64,000 nucleotides of DNA. Origin: Kingdonia uniflora (taxonomy: Eukaryota > Streptophyta > Magnoliopsida > Ranunculales > Circaeasteraceae). This document shows, piece after piece, positions 45,500 to 56,746 of this stretch. The notes below the pieces were generated by a model. That model ran no database searches. It was not told the DNA's origin and was given only the letters and a program-made list of their open reading frames with translations. Where the stretch lies: the NCBI GenBank assembly GCA_014058105.1, contig JACGCM010001245.1, positions 1-64,000 of the forward strand. The letters run 5' to 3'. Each line of letters begins with the position of its first letter. Position 1 is the stretch's first letter. Made by a program: the position numbers and the translations under genes.

Positions 45500-46600
45500 C
45501 ACTTATCGAATGCATTTCTTAGAAACAAGCCCAAATCAAAATTCGAGAACTTCATGAAGGTATCTGTGGAGTACATGTTTCAGGTAGATTGTTGGCACAA
45601 CATGCTTTTAGATAAGGGTTATATTGGCCCAAGATGAGATAGGACTGCGAAGACTTCATTTGAAAATGCTACAAATGCCAAATTCATGCCCAGGACATCA
45701 AAAACCCAGCCTTAGACTTGCATATCAGCAATATTCTCTGGCCATTCAAACGATAGTGCATCGATATCATTGGACCTTTCCATCTAGCATCGGGAAACTG
45801 AAGGTTCGTCCTGGTTGTGACTAATTACTTCACAAAATGGGTTAAAGCAGTTCCTCTCTACCATACTAATGAAAATGAAGTTATCAAGTTCCTTTAAGAG
45901 CACTTTATCACCAGATTTTGATGTCCACAAATGATACACTCCGATAATGGAAAACAGTTCATCAGCGCCAAAGTACTTTCCTTTCTCCATAAATACAAAA
46001 TCCAACTCACAACATCCACACCATATTAGCCTCAAAGCAATGGACAAGCCAAAACCATAAACAAAAGTTTCAAATCAGGATTACGCAAGCGTCTCGATGA
46101 TAAGAAAGGACGATGGGTGGATGAATTGCTGAGTATTCTCTGGGCCTACCGCACCACACCCCGAGTCTCAATGGGCTGTACTCTATTCATGATGGTTTTT
46201 TGCACTGAAGCAGTCATACCTTCGGACCTCGATCTACCCAGTACTCGACAAAAAATTCCAGACGAAGATAATAAACTCGGTCTCCTTTGCAACCTCAATT
46301 GGATAGAAGAAACCAGAGACAAGGCCATTGCCAATCTTGGTTGATACCATAATACATTGAAAAAAGTATACAACAAGAAAGTTTGTGAACAAAAATTTGG
46401 CATTGGAGACCATGTCTTACGACGGATCCAAGATAATGTTCGACCTAAAAATTTGGGGAAATTATCAAAAAACTGCGAAGGGCCGTATATTGTCAGTAAC
46501 AATGCAGACAGTGGAACTTATTGGCTTATGACCGAAGATGAAATGTAGTTGGAATATCCATGGAACACTTCTCAACTAAAACTATTTTACATATGATACA
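45500..46600 (+). pseudogene. Element A integrase, catalytic Glu lost
   Basis: The zinc-binding HHCC part (IRELHEGICGVHVSGRLLAQ, then CYKCQ), the first Asp (CIDIIGPF), the second Asp (IHSDNGKQF) and the third motif are recognisable. The third motif reads QSNGQAKTINK, where the catalytic Glu is normally in QAE. The codon at 46051-46053 is AAA, a Glu-to-Lys change. The C-terminal barrel (EQKFGIGDHVLRRI, KLSKNCEGPYIVSN, MEDEM-like end) closes with a stop near 46546. Several TAG/TGA stops fall at Trp or Gln/Arg positions. Confidence 0.85.
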
Positions 46601-46650
46601 CTGTAACCATTTTTCATGGATTCAAATGAACAAACTTTGTTATTTGTTTT

Positions 46651-47250
46651 CTCATTACTATTTAATTTAATCTCGATCTATACTTTACAAGTATACATCA
46701 GACAAACAATCTCATTACTATTTGATTTGATCTCGATCTTTACTTTTCAAGTATACATTAGACAAACAAACTCATTACCATTTGATTTGATCTCAATCTA
46801 TACTTTTCAAGTATACATTAGGCAAACATTCTCATTACCATTTGATTTGATCTCGATCTATACTTTTCGAGTATACATCAGACAAACAATTTCATTACTA
46901 TTTGATTTGATCTCAATCTCTACTTTTCAAGTATACATCAGACAAACAATCTCATTACTATTTGATTTGATCTCGGTCTATAATTTTCTAGTATAAATCA
47001 GACAGACAATCTCATTACTATTTGATCTGATCTCGATCTATACTATTCTAGTATACATTACACAGACAATCTCATTATTATTTGATTTGATCTCAATCTA
47101 TACTTTTCAAGTATACATCAGACAAGCAATCTCATTACTATTTGATTTGATCTCGATCTATACTTTTTAAGTATACATCAGACAAACAATCTCATTACTA
47201 TTTGATTTGATCTCGATCTATACTTGTCAAGTATTCATTAGACAAACAAA
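46651..47250. repeat. Ten-copy 60-bp tandem array after pol of element A
   Basis: The unit CTCATTACTATTTGATTTGA / TCTCGATCTATACTTTTCAA / GTATACATCAGACAAACAAT recurs about ten times with base changes but, by eye, no insertions or deletions: every copy keeps the same 60-base phase. The period is divisible by three, so the plus strand reads a 20-residue repeat (LLFDLISIYTFQVYIRQTIS) open from 46616 to 46996. The position, between integrase and the antisense region, is where Tat-type elements are known to carry variable tandem repeats that can seed satellites. Confidence 0.95.
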
Positions 47251-47707
47251 ATCCTTTCTATCTTGATTTTCTTTTGATCATTACTTAACAAGTATACCTA
47301 AAGCCTGTCATTCTTATTCTACGCGAACAATATCTAATTATAGGATATTCTACTTCGTGCTCTTTACTTATCGAACAAACTCTAAAAGAGCTTTTGTTCT
47401 TCTCAAATCTAAATCCAGATACCCATTTAAGGATATATATCTGATCCTCAATCTCTTAATTGCCATTTTCTAGCCATCTCTCACCTAGTACGCAAACAAG
47501 TGTTTTTCACTTATCTGGTTGAACTTTAGTCATACTCAATCAAAATAATTTTATCACATCCACTACTTATAACTATTTACAAACAAATGCACAAATTATT
47601 TCACAATATAAAACTTGTTCAATAAGACAATATTGTTTCACCACACACTACTAATTAAAATGTTTCGGTCCCACTAACCATTTTTACATCCTTTCTAAAA
47701 ATACAAC
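47251..47707. other. Element A, non-coding between array and antisense ORF
   Basis: AT-rich, no feature recognised. Confidence 0.5.
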
Positions 47708-49743
47708 TTACCCAAGGTTTAACATATCAGAGGGAGATTTCTCTTCATTCAACTTCAGGGCACCTTTGAGGACCTGCATCTCTGCTACCTCAACTGCATG
47801 AGAACCATCAGCATCCACCATCACTTCATCTTCGATGACTTTGATTTCCCCGTGTACATCAGGCGTCCGGGGTACATCATCATCCAAGCTGTCATCAAAC
47901 ACGGCACCACCAGCTTTTACAAGTCCCTTGTAAATTTTTTTCCTCTCATCCAACTCGTCATATTGCTTCTTATAGTGCGTCCTCACTTCTATGCATTTTA
48001 CCAACTTCTCCACATTCATCTTTACCCTCACCTCATCGAGTAGCTTGCCTTGTTCATCCTCCATTGCTTTATGAACATCGGCAACTTGATCCCGTACATC
48101 TTTTTTGAAAGTGGTCTGCTGCAACACCAGAGCCTCTTTTTTTCTCTTTCTCTGCCACTTTCTTCGCTTCCCCCAGCGCCTTTTCCCTCGCCTTCTTGGC
48201 ATCAAGCTTATACCTATTCAATGTGGCATTCAATTCTTCCTTCTCCTCAATCAAATCCTTTTCTATATTTTTGTAGGCAATAATCAAGTTTTCCAGTTTA
48301 CCACTGCCCACAACTTGTCCCATAGCTTCCGTTACCAACTTCTTAATCTGCATCAAAGTTATATAATGAGTATTCGAGTGACAAACCAATTTTTTTATTT
48401 GAAGAAAAGCACTAAAATTTCTCACCTTCGATAAATTTCTCTAACCCTCGTTGAAAAAAGTGTTCAAACTATCAATCTCAACCATATAATCCTCAAATTC
48501 CATCTTCAGCTCATCCGTCCCAGACGTATAAGCATCCATGGTTTTTAGCACTTCTATCTCAGACTCTTCGACAAACTTCTTCTTCAAAGACTCCCCGTTG
48601 GTCCTCTTCGGGACCACACCACCAGAACCCCGTGGGGGACGCATATCTACAGCAGCTGCTGGTTTAGCAGTCTCAGTCACCTCCTCTATTGTGATTGTCG
48701 AGTCATCCTCTTATGATGGAACACTGGCGGCACATCAGAGCTTGCCGCCTTTTTCTTTTTATTTTTTCCTAGAGTCTCCCCTAACATAGCATCAATCTCA
48801 GTATCAGTATTGTACCCAGCCAAGGATCAGTTTTCCAATGGTAAGCTAGCATATGCGGCTCTCTTGTTCTTCGCTAACATTTTTCCATCGATCATAGGCA
48901 CCTCCAATCCTTTAACCCTCGACCTCTTTAAACCGGCTTCTTGGAAGAGCGTATTCACAAAATCTTAGTCGATAACTAGGTTATCGATCCTCCCAAAAAA
49001 AATTCATCACCTTATGCAATTCTTCTTTTACCTGTAACTTCCTGTCGACCTCTTTCAACGCTACAAAAACAAAATAAACCAATTAGACATACTTACATCT
49101 CATTCACACAATTCGAACATCGAGAATTACATTTACCTAACCACACACCTAAGTGAAAAGTTTTTTTCTTTAACGGTTCTCCAGGATCTTTCTGAGCGAG
49201 CTCGTAATTTTTGGAAACAAGTAAGCGCTCATCGGAATATCCCTCCCCCCCCCCCCCCCCCCCCGTCGATACCATATCATAGAACAATGGTATTTTCATA
49301 AAACTCCCCCAATACCGATAACCTAGCTTTTGCGGATTCATCATGAGTGTGTAATACACACATAAATCATCAACAATTATTAACTCCTCCCCCCTGGTTT
49401 TAAGTCGACCATTTATGGCCCCACAAACCCTGAACAGATCGTAAACATTCGGGTTGAACTGCCCCGGTGCTACATCAAAGAAATTCATTAATTTCTTTTG
49501 GTTCGCTCGGAGGGAAAGCTTCAATCACTTCTTAATTTGTTCTCAATAAACTAGAATACCATTCAGACGTATTTCCTGGTCGATCATTTCATACTGGTAC
49601 TCCTCTAACCTTATGTCCCTAGGAATACCATATTTTTTCTTGAAACTTAAGATCTCTTTGGTCTCTGGACCCTCTCCATAACATGCATCCTCGCCTTCTT
49701 CCTCATCTTCTTCCCCATCCCCACTCTCTTCTTGATCACTCAT
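47708..49743 (-). pseudogene. Element A long antisense ORF (acidic N-terminus, gypsy-type domain, coiled coil)
   Basis: Read from 49743 down: an acidic start (SDQEESGDGEEDEEEGEDAC); RDIRLEEYQYEMIDQEI; then, after a stop, 49524-49093 with [20 protein letters not shown] and [20 protein letters not shown], similar in layout to the putative gypsy-type transposon domain of elements B and C. A 48680-48441 piece is basic with KRTNGESLKKKFVEESEIEV. A coiled coil follows at 48425-47708 (LENLIIAYKNIEKDLIEEKE, KKAREKALGEAKKVAEKEKK, VRVKMNVEKLVKCIEVRT) with an acidic end. The pieces are in different frames and probably include introns. Extra antisense ORFs are known in Tat-type elements (for example maize Grande, from memory); the function is unknown. 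Confidence 0.65.
49245..49264. repeat. Homopolymer of 20 C
   Basis: A run of 20 C inside the antisense ORF, read as poly-Gly on the minus strand. Probably slippage of a shorter Gly-codon run, or a sequencing length error; it may cause the local frame. Confidence 0.9.
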
Positions 49744-51504
49744 TTAAGGTTCGTGATCTACATCTATTTTCGTATCCTCCTCCTCAGCCTGTTCAACAGC
49801 ACTAGGTGTCACCCTAAACTACTCTACACTACCTAAATTTGCACTACTCGATCCAACCTTATACTTTCCTCCCAATTGTTGTACACAGGTCCTTACATCA
49901 ATCATCACAGGCACTACATCTTTGAGATCCTCGTATATATATTTATCCTTATTTTGAATGGGCTCAACCATTTTTAAACATAACATGTACATTAGATTCC
50001 ATATTTTATAAACAGTTAGAATCTATTATATGTGACACATATATATGCTCATACGTTCATATATTCATAATACTATTGTTATCGTGATAACTCTCCAACA
50101 CATTATTCACTTTACTACCTACTACTATCATTTACATTATACTTATTACCACAGTTCTCGATATAGTTCATATCATTTAATTCATATCGATATTTTTTTC
50201 ATTCAAGTCGCACATCTGCTTAGTTCTCGATGCTTTTTTATTTTTAATAAATAACATCGATCACTTGTTAATTTTGCTTACTTTTTATCTCAACAGCTTC
50301 TCGAATAACACTTCACCTGTTTCTCGCCAAAAATACAATTATTCAAAAATTGATATTTCCCTTTCTCCGGCATAAAATTCGGCCAAATCCCTACAAAAAT
50401 AACTTCCCCGACAATCTCGCCGTATCAAAACAACGTTTACCTCATCCCTACAATTGCACTGTAACAACAGCGCCACCAATTAAGACTTCTCTCCACTCCT
50501 CTCCATCCATTCATCATCTCCCCACACCAAAACCAGTCTATAAAAACCTAACGATACAAGTTCTTTCACCCTCACATAGATAATAGTTCTAACTACTTTA
50601 AAATCATAAAACCCTCTGCCAAACCCTAACTCTGTGACTTTTCTCAATTCTTTACATCTAATTCCCTTTCGATTTAATTTATTATACCATATCATTCACT
50701 TTAGTTAATCCTATTCATCTATCACATAATCAATCAAAACCAAACAACCAACATTAAAAAAACTAATTCACTAACCTTGTTTTCGTGCTGCTTCTGTGTC
50801 TCTCTCCTTTGCTCACTTGGCTCTTATAATCAACACGTTAATCTCCTCCTTCGCAATTGCTGACAATGAATTTAGTAACGAGCAACAACAATTAGTACTT
50901 GAGAAAAAAAATTATGTGTTTGAAAAGTTTGAACAGTCGCCCACATCAGAGGTATTTATAGACCCCACGTAACTGTTCATCGCATCACTTCGCGACCGTT
51001 CAACTCTTTAAACATAACATTTTCTCTTCCTCTTCTCATTCTCTTCGACTCGTCGCCTTCTCAGAGATAATAAACACTTACACTCTCGCCCTAATTCTTC
51101 CATATCTTGAAAATTTTCTTCAAAAACATTGCAACACAACAAATTACCAACTATATTGTCACAAAGATGGTATACATCACTTTCTTTATATTTCATAATC
51201 TCCCTTAATGGAACACATCTTGCCATATTTATTGGTCTTGGTCCATAAACCCTACTTTATCTACAAATTCCTATCTTTTGGGATATATCTTAGACACATA
51301 TACACATTATCATTATATTCGACATTTTACCAGCTACTTGCTTAAAAACTATTTTGTCATTACCGAATTTCCACAAGTACATTATCCATTCGACAAGTAA
51401 ACAAAAAATTACTACCATCGACAACACATCCTACACCCTCTTTTATTACATTTCATTCACCATCACAACTCCTTACACAGACCTACTCCTACGATAATTA
51501 CAAC
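49744..51504. other. Element A, largely non-coding between the two antisense ORFs
   Basis: AT/CT-rich sequence. A minus-strand open frame 51226-51008 (REIMKYKESDVYHLCDNIVG) may be an exon of the antisense transcript, but I found no counterpart in B or C. Confidence 0.4.
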
Positions 51505-51798
51505 TTAAAAGCCCCTTGTTGTAGCTTCATCCTCCCTCTTCACCAACAACTTGGCTCGAGTCCACATACCACCATATTGTTCAGGAGGACACCAAAACTA
51601 TAATTTAACACAAAATTCAAAGTCTTCCTCAGCCTCCTTCGCTTCTACCTCGCTCATCCCTTTATAATCAGGCTCTTCCAGGTCTTCCATATGCATATCA
51701 TAGTTCCGAGTTCCAAAATATCGAGTGTGCAACATCTAATACATCGCTTGAATACGTCTGAACACATCATCACGGGCCTAAGCTCTTGTCTTTACCAT
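51505..51798 (-). pseudogene. Element A short antisense ORF (98 codons, MVKTRA type)
   Basis: One frame of 98 codons on the minus strand, ATG 51798-51796 to TAA 51507-51505, with TAG at codons 7, 21 and 67. It reads MVKTRA, a stop, ARDDVFRRIQAMY, a stop, MLHTRYFGTRNYDMHMEDLE, DYKGM, EVEAKEAEEDFEF, a stop, then FWCPPEQYGGMWTRAKLLVK. The frame has exactly the length of element B's plus-strand ORF at 37197-37490 and shares MVKT, R(Y/F)FG, Y(K/R)GM, EA.EA.EDF and EQ. All three stops are TAG, as expected for C-to-T or G-to-A decay of CAG or TGG. Function unknown. Confidence 0.6.
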
Positions 51799-52868
51799 CT
51801 TGCATGAATGTCTCACATTTTTAGCAACAAGACTTATTTATACCCCCTCTGGTCATTGCTCAACTCACCTGCATTTACTCTGCTTTGGAACTCTACAAAT
51901 TCAGAGTCAAATCAATCAACCTTGAAATCTGCAACTAGACCCACTCAGTCAAATATATTTGAGATGTTATGACATCCCATCAACAGTTTATATGTATTCA
52001 CGCTCAATATTTTACCTTCGATTATTTAAAAACTACTATTGTTACTCAAAATATACATGAATAAAATTTCAAAGATATTAACTTTATTTACTATTATGAA
52101 TAAGTTATAATTCATATTCGATAACTTCATCCTTCGATTTTGTTACATATAGCATATGTGACTACATCCTTCGATTACATTGTATCAAACTACATCTATT
52201 TTTACATTCGACTTACAGAACTAATTACTCTGTGTTTTCTTTTTACTTGAATCTGACATTAAAGCCTCTTTCTAGTCCTCGAAGCTTAATAAATCTCAAG
52301 TCACTGAACTTCTAAGAGATGCTTCAACAGAAAAGAGATAGCAAAAAATTGTAAGAAAACTCAAACGTTCCGCAAGATCCCTGGACGCCCATCAAAGCTT
52401 TAAATCTTCATCAACAACACACAGTTATCCCATCTCCCCCAAACTGATACAATCCATTACCTTCACCCCTATGTGATGATACAATTGTTTCCAACAGATA
52501 CACATCATCTCTATTTTGACCTTGTTCCCACCCCAACGATATGAAACAATTATATGCCGACTTAACGCCGATCAGTTTGTGCCAGATTTTTCCTTTAAAA
52601 TGATCACCGTCTTCAGCCCCAGACAACGCCATAGACCGCACTTGGGGTGGTATCTTTCCATAAACCACCACCATCCCCCTTCAATAAAAACCCTATTTAT
52701 ACCTATTATCCTTCCACCAAATTCAATGTACCACATTTATTATGTCTCGAGAATAACTTGACCAGATACAGTTCTTTTAACCTCGGAAATGATACCGATA
52801 ATTTATTTTTTCATTCGACAACCTCTTCAGATTCCAAAAGTCTTCTCGAGACAACTACAAGTGCTTCT
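51799..52868. other. Element A, 3' non-coding region
   Basis: No ORF supported. A minus-strand open frame at 52411-52674 (GKIPPQVRSMALSGAEDGDH) is of unclear value. Confidence 0.4.
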
Positions 52869-52885
52869 GTCGAGAATGGGGCGAT
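52869..52885 (+). other. Element A polypurine tract
   Basis: TGTCGAGAATGGGGCGA immediately precedes the 3' LTR; the core GAGAATGGGGCGA is the presumed plus-strand primer. Confidence 0.6.
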
Positions 52886-53461
52886 TATAGTAGCATATTC
52901 CCCAGATTTGACAAGAGTAAGCTAGCAAAGTGTAGTCGAAGACATACAGAGATAGTCCTTCATAGTCAAAGACAGCTCAACACTTATAAGCCAGCACGAT
53001 GTAGTCAAAGACAGCTCAGCACTTATAAGCCAGCACGGTATAGTCGAAGATAGCTCAGCATTCTAGAAGATACTATAAGTCCTCGACCTACCAAAAATAG
53101 CCATTGAAGCCTGTTCAAGAGAGAACTCTTAGAGATCCGCAAAGTTTGCCCACTTCCCCTGGAATAGGAGACTATTTCTTTTCTTTTGTAAAACTGCATG
53201 TATGACTATAAATACAAGCAAAGAATATATACTACGACACACAATCTTTTATTATTTCTTACTTCAAATACCAAGCTTTACTCTAAAATGTGTGATAACT
53301 AGCAACTTACTGAATTTTACATAAAAATCCTTCTCAAGGTCATGGTTTTTCTCGGCTTCTAATGAGTTTTCCACGTAAAATCTTGTTTTATCTAGCTTAT
53401 TGCCTTCTCTTTACGAATAAGTATTGGTAAAGATTCTCCTTCCAGAAAACATGCTACTATA
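52886..53461 (+). repeat. Element A 3' LTR
   Basis: 576 bp, matching 40455-41023 but with two 39-bp units instead of three (52962-53040) and an extra block around 53120-53170 (TTAGAGATCCGCAAAGTTTG...) missing from the 5' LTR. Its first two bases are TA rather than TG. Confidence 0.93.
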
Positions 53462-53466
53462 GATCT

Positions 53467-56400
53467 GAACTCAGCAGGTCGACCTTGGAACGATAACGTG
53501 ATATGGGTGAAGGGTGACTGCCTTCAAAGAGATGATGAAGAACCCATGGAACTTCAGTTTAGAACTGTAAATCAACATACGTATAACAATGCATAATGTA
53601 TAAGATTGATAATTGAAGTTGTAAGATGTTTACTATGTTGTTGTCTTTTGTATAATAGGTCCCAAATCAAAGGTGGAGAGGAAAGAGTCATTGTTGGATA
53701 AAGTTGCTCTAGAAGAGACTGAGCTCGAAGCTGTATTAGAAGATTTTGGTATCAGCAGGAAGAAACGTGTTAACAGCCGAGTTGAAAAGGTTTTGAAATC
53801 CCAGTCGAGAAGGCTAATGACGAGTGCTGATAGCGGAAAAAAGAAGGGGATTGATGGGGAAAGGCAAGTGAGCTTGCCGAAGACCTCTGGAATGTACAAG
53901 GGATTACCCGAGTCCATTACATCAAGCAAATTAGCTCGAATGTTCCCCAAAAGGTAATAGTTGAAGCGTCCTGCGGCTGTTGAGGCTTCGGGCAGTAGTG
54001 CTGCCACCGAGAAGATGAAGAAGAGAAGGGCTGATCCTTCTGAAGTTTCAAGCAAGAAGGTTATTGAGGATTGACCTGATATGGAGGATGGCTGGAAAGA
54101 GATGAAAGAGAAGGCCAGGTTGGTTGCTCTTCGTGAAGAGGAGAATTGAGCAAAATGCTAGGCTCATATGCTCGATTATGTATTTATGATGGAGTTTGTA
54201 CTATGATTTAAGCTAATCAATAAGGTTGATTTGTTATTTTACAGGCTACTCGATTGATGAAGGGAATCTACCTAGGGGTTGAGGAGGAGAGAACCAAGTT
54301 GAAGAGGAAAAATGTTGAGCTCAAAAGGAATGTAGCTCGGCTGAAAAATGATCTGAGTAAGGAGGGGAAATGGCTGGAGGCGTTGCAGGCTTTCCAAGTT
54401 GCTAAGGTTAACAGGCTGCAAGCTGAGGCGAGTGTAGACCTGGAGGAGGTGGGAGCTGAGCGTGACAGGCTTGGGCGTCACCTTATGTCTAAAGGATACT
54501 CAAAAGAGGAGATGGATGCCATTAGGGCTGACACCTATGTGGAGGAAGAGGATGAAGAGTTTGAAGATGATGTAATTGGGGTAGTTGATAGGTTGGATGG
54601 TTGTCTCCTCAGATGGTGAGGAATAACCAAAGGGATGATAACGAGCGCCCGGAGACTGAAATTGAGAAGGTAGGATAGCATGATTGTACTGTGATTATAT
54701 GAATATGTAGGATGTTGTAAACTGGTTGGACATATTTTGGATAGAATTTTGTAGGTTAAGTTACTTTCTGTAAATCTTGCTGTAGGAACCTAAGGACATA
54801 CACCTCAGATTAAAAGAGTTAGAGGTTAAGCTTTCCAAGGAGAGAGAGATTTCAGCGTCTTTGTTGTCTTCGCAAGAAGAGCTGCAGGTTAGAATAGAGC
54901 AAGAAATTTTAATTCGTATGCTGCATTAGTATAGAGCTAAAAGCAATGAATAGAATGTAGAGACAAATCAACAACTCGTTACCAATTTAGGGGTAAACGG
55001 CATTGGAATGGTGCTAGACCTAAAAGAATTTAACTTTTTGGCATACTCAAGTATAGAAAATACGTACCTTAGACCTGCAAATATATGTTAGGGAGCACCC
55101 ACCCGAGATTATACTTCGACCTTAAGTTCATAAGTAGTTGTACACAATGAATGTTTAAAAAAAAGATATCTTGTTAGACATGAAGAATGTAGTGTTGGAT
55201 GTTCTAAATTGAACTAATATAATGTATCTGTAATATACAGGCCGAATTAGAGTCAGTTCGCCTTCGCGAATATGAAGCTCTCCAATGTAACCAGGAATTT
55301 GCAAAAAGTTTGATAGGATGAGAGAGGCGAATGAAGATCGAGATGATCAATATGTGAAGGTGCATTTCAAACTCATTGAGACAGCACAAACAGTTGTCCA
55401 ACAATCTTGGAAGATCGATGAGAAGGATGCCAAAATAGAGAAAGGACAAGAAGAGATAGAGGAATTAAAAGAATGTGCAGCGAAGCTCAAAATCAAGAAT
55501 GGTGCATTGTTGGCAAAGAGAAAGGAGGTAGACATGGCCCGTTACCGTGTACAGGCTTTAGAAAGATCAAAGGATGATCTGAATCGATTGGTGGCTGGTT
55601 TGAGAAGGGACCTAGCCAGGATAATGCATGATCAGAAGTAAATTCAATCTGATTTAGCGAATAGTAAGAGCGAGCTGGGGCGATTTAAGAAGAAATTAGT
55701 CGATAAAGATAACGATATAAAGAGAGCTCAAGACGATCTAACTACGTCTGAATTGGCAGCTGAGCAATTGACTACAACTTTTTCTGCGAAGGATATGGAA
55801 TTGCGGTCAGTTCATCGATGATGCAATGAGTTAAATGAAAGGGTGGCACACCTGAAGGCCGAATTGGGCCAGATCAACTTGCGTGCTAGAAACGTTGAGG
55901 CTGGGGAACGCTTGAAGGGGAAGAAAAATGATGACAGAAACTCTCTTGTTCAAGGCGATGTTGATAGCTTATCATCTCGAATAAGGGGTTGGAGGGGGAT
56001 GTCGCTCGGCTTCAAGGAAATGTGCGCAGAGGGGTGGAACAATTACGGGCGTGTGAAGGAAAACTAGACGCTACTTTCACCAGGGAGAGAGAGTTAAAGA
56101 GTGTTATCAGATCGAAGGAGATCGTGATAAGGGACAAAGATGAATTATTAAAGAAAGTTCCCGATGTAAACAAACTGAAAAAGGAGGTCGAGACACTTCG
56201 TGCTCAAGTCATTGAATTGGAGGCGATTAATCAAGCCGAGTCAGCAAAAGATGATAAAAAATTAACAGAGAACATAGCCTTTACAGATTGGGCAGACAGA
56301 AAACTGGAGAGTCACAAAGCTAAGTACCAAAGGTTAGGAGATGATCGCCTTCAGAGGGCGAGGACGTCTTGGTCTCACTCAGTTGTAACTTAAGCCTTGC

Positions 56401-56640
56401 GTTCAGACTTGTTGAGATCTGTGATTATTTATTTCGTAGAAGAGGTTAAAAGAATTGAGTTAGAGAGAGATACATTGTTTTACTGTATGTCAGAAAGGAG
56501 ATGTATCAGCAATGTTGACATAGATCAAGGAGATTACACTAGCTCCATGGGAACGGATCTAGGCCCTCGAACTACTGAATTGATAGAGGAGGTCAGGACT
56601 GTTGTAATTGCTTAAGCTCAAGAATTCATGGCTAGTCGAC
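53467..56640 (+). pseudogene. Element B long antisense ORF, 3' part: coiled-coil region
   Basis: Directly after the GATCT duplication the frame left at 40449 continues (NSAGRPWNDNVIWVKGD). Further coding pieces are 53673-53957 (basic; LEDFGISRKKRVNSRVEKVL), 54254-54619 (coiled coil with acidic end; ERTKLKRKNVELKRNVARLK), 55318-55641 (ETAQTVVQQSWKIDEKDAKI), 55843-56393 (ELKSVIRSKEIVIRDKDELL) and 56397-56615. Heptad-rich helices cover most of about 700 residues. AG/GT gaps with T-rich or A-rich sequence between pieces look like introns, for example around 54620-54790 and 54890-55240. The overall plan, gypsy-type domain then a very long coiled coil, matches elements A and C. Confidence 0.65.
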
Positions 56641-56746
56641 CTCCTGTTATGGGGGTAAGCGAAGCTAACATCCCCACAACATAAAAAACACCATTGTAGT
56701 GGTTGTATATAAACCTAAAAAAGAAATAATGTGTTGCAGACATGTT

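Larger units (their letters stand above)
40455..53461 (+). mobile_element. Element A: complete but dead Tat-type Ty3/gypsy retrotransposon (plus), 13.0 kb
   Basis: LTRs 40455-41023 and 52886-53461 (TGTAGTAGC...ACTACA; the right copy starts TA by mutation) are flanked by the perfect duplication GATCT (40450-40454, 53462-53466). Order: 5' LTR, PBS, gag, protease, RT, RNase H, second RNase H, integrase, a 60-bp tandem array, antisense coding region, short antisense ORF, PPT, 3' LTR. Every coding domain has stops. LTR differences near the 5' edge are almost all transitions (about 8 in the first 80 bases by eye), so it is not a recent insertion. Confidence 0.95.

Noticed and set aside
46651..47250. 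CRISPR-like or integron-like array
   Set aside because: Head-to-tail 60-bp units without spacers; a tandem repeat of the element.
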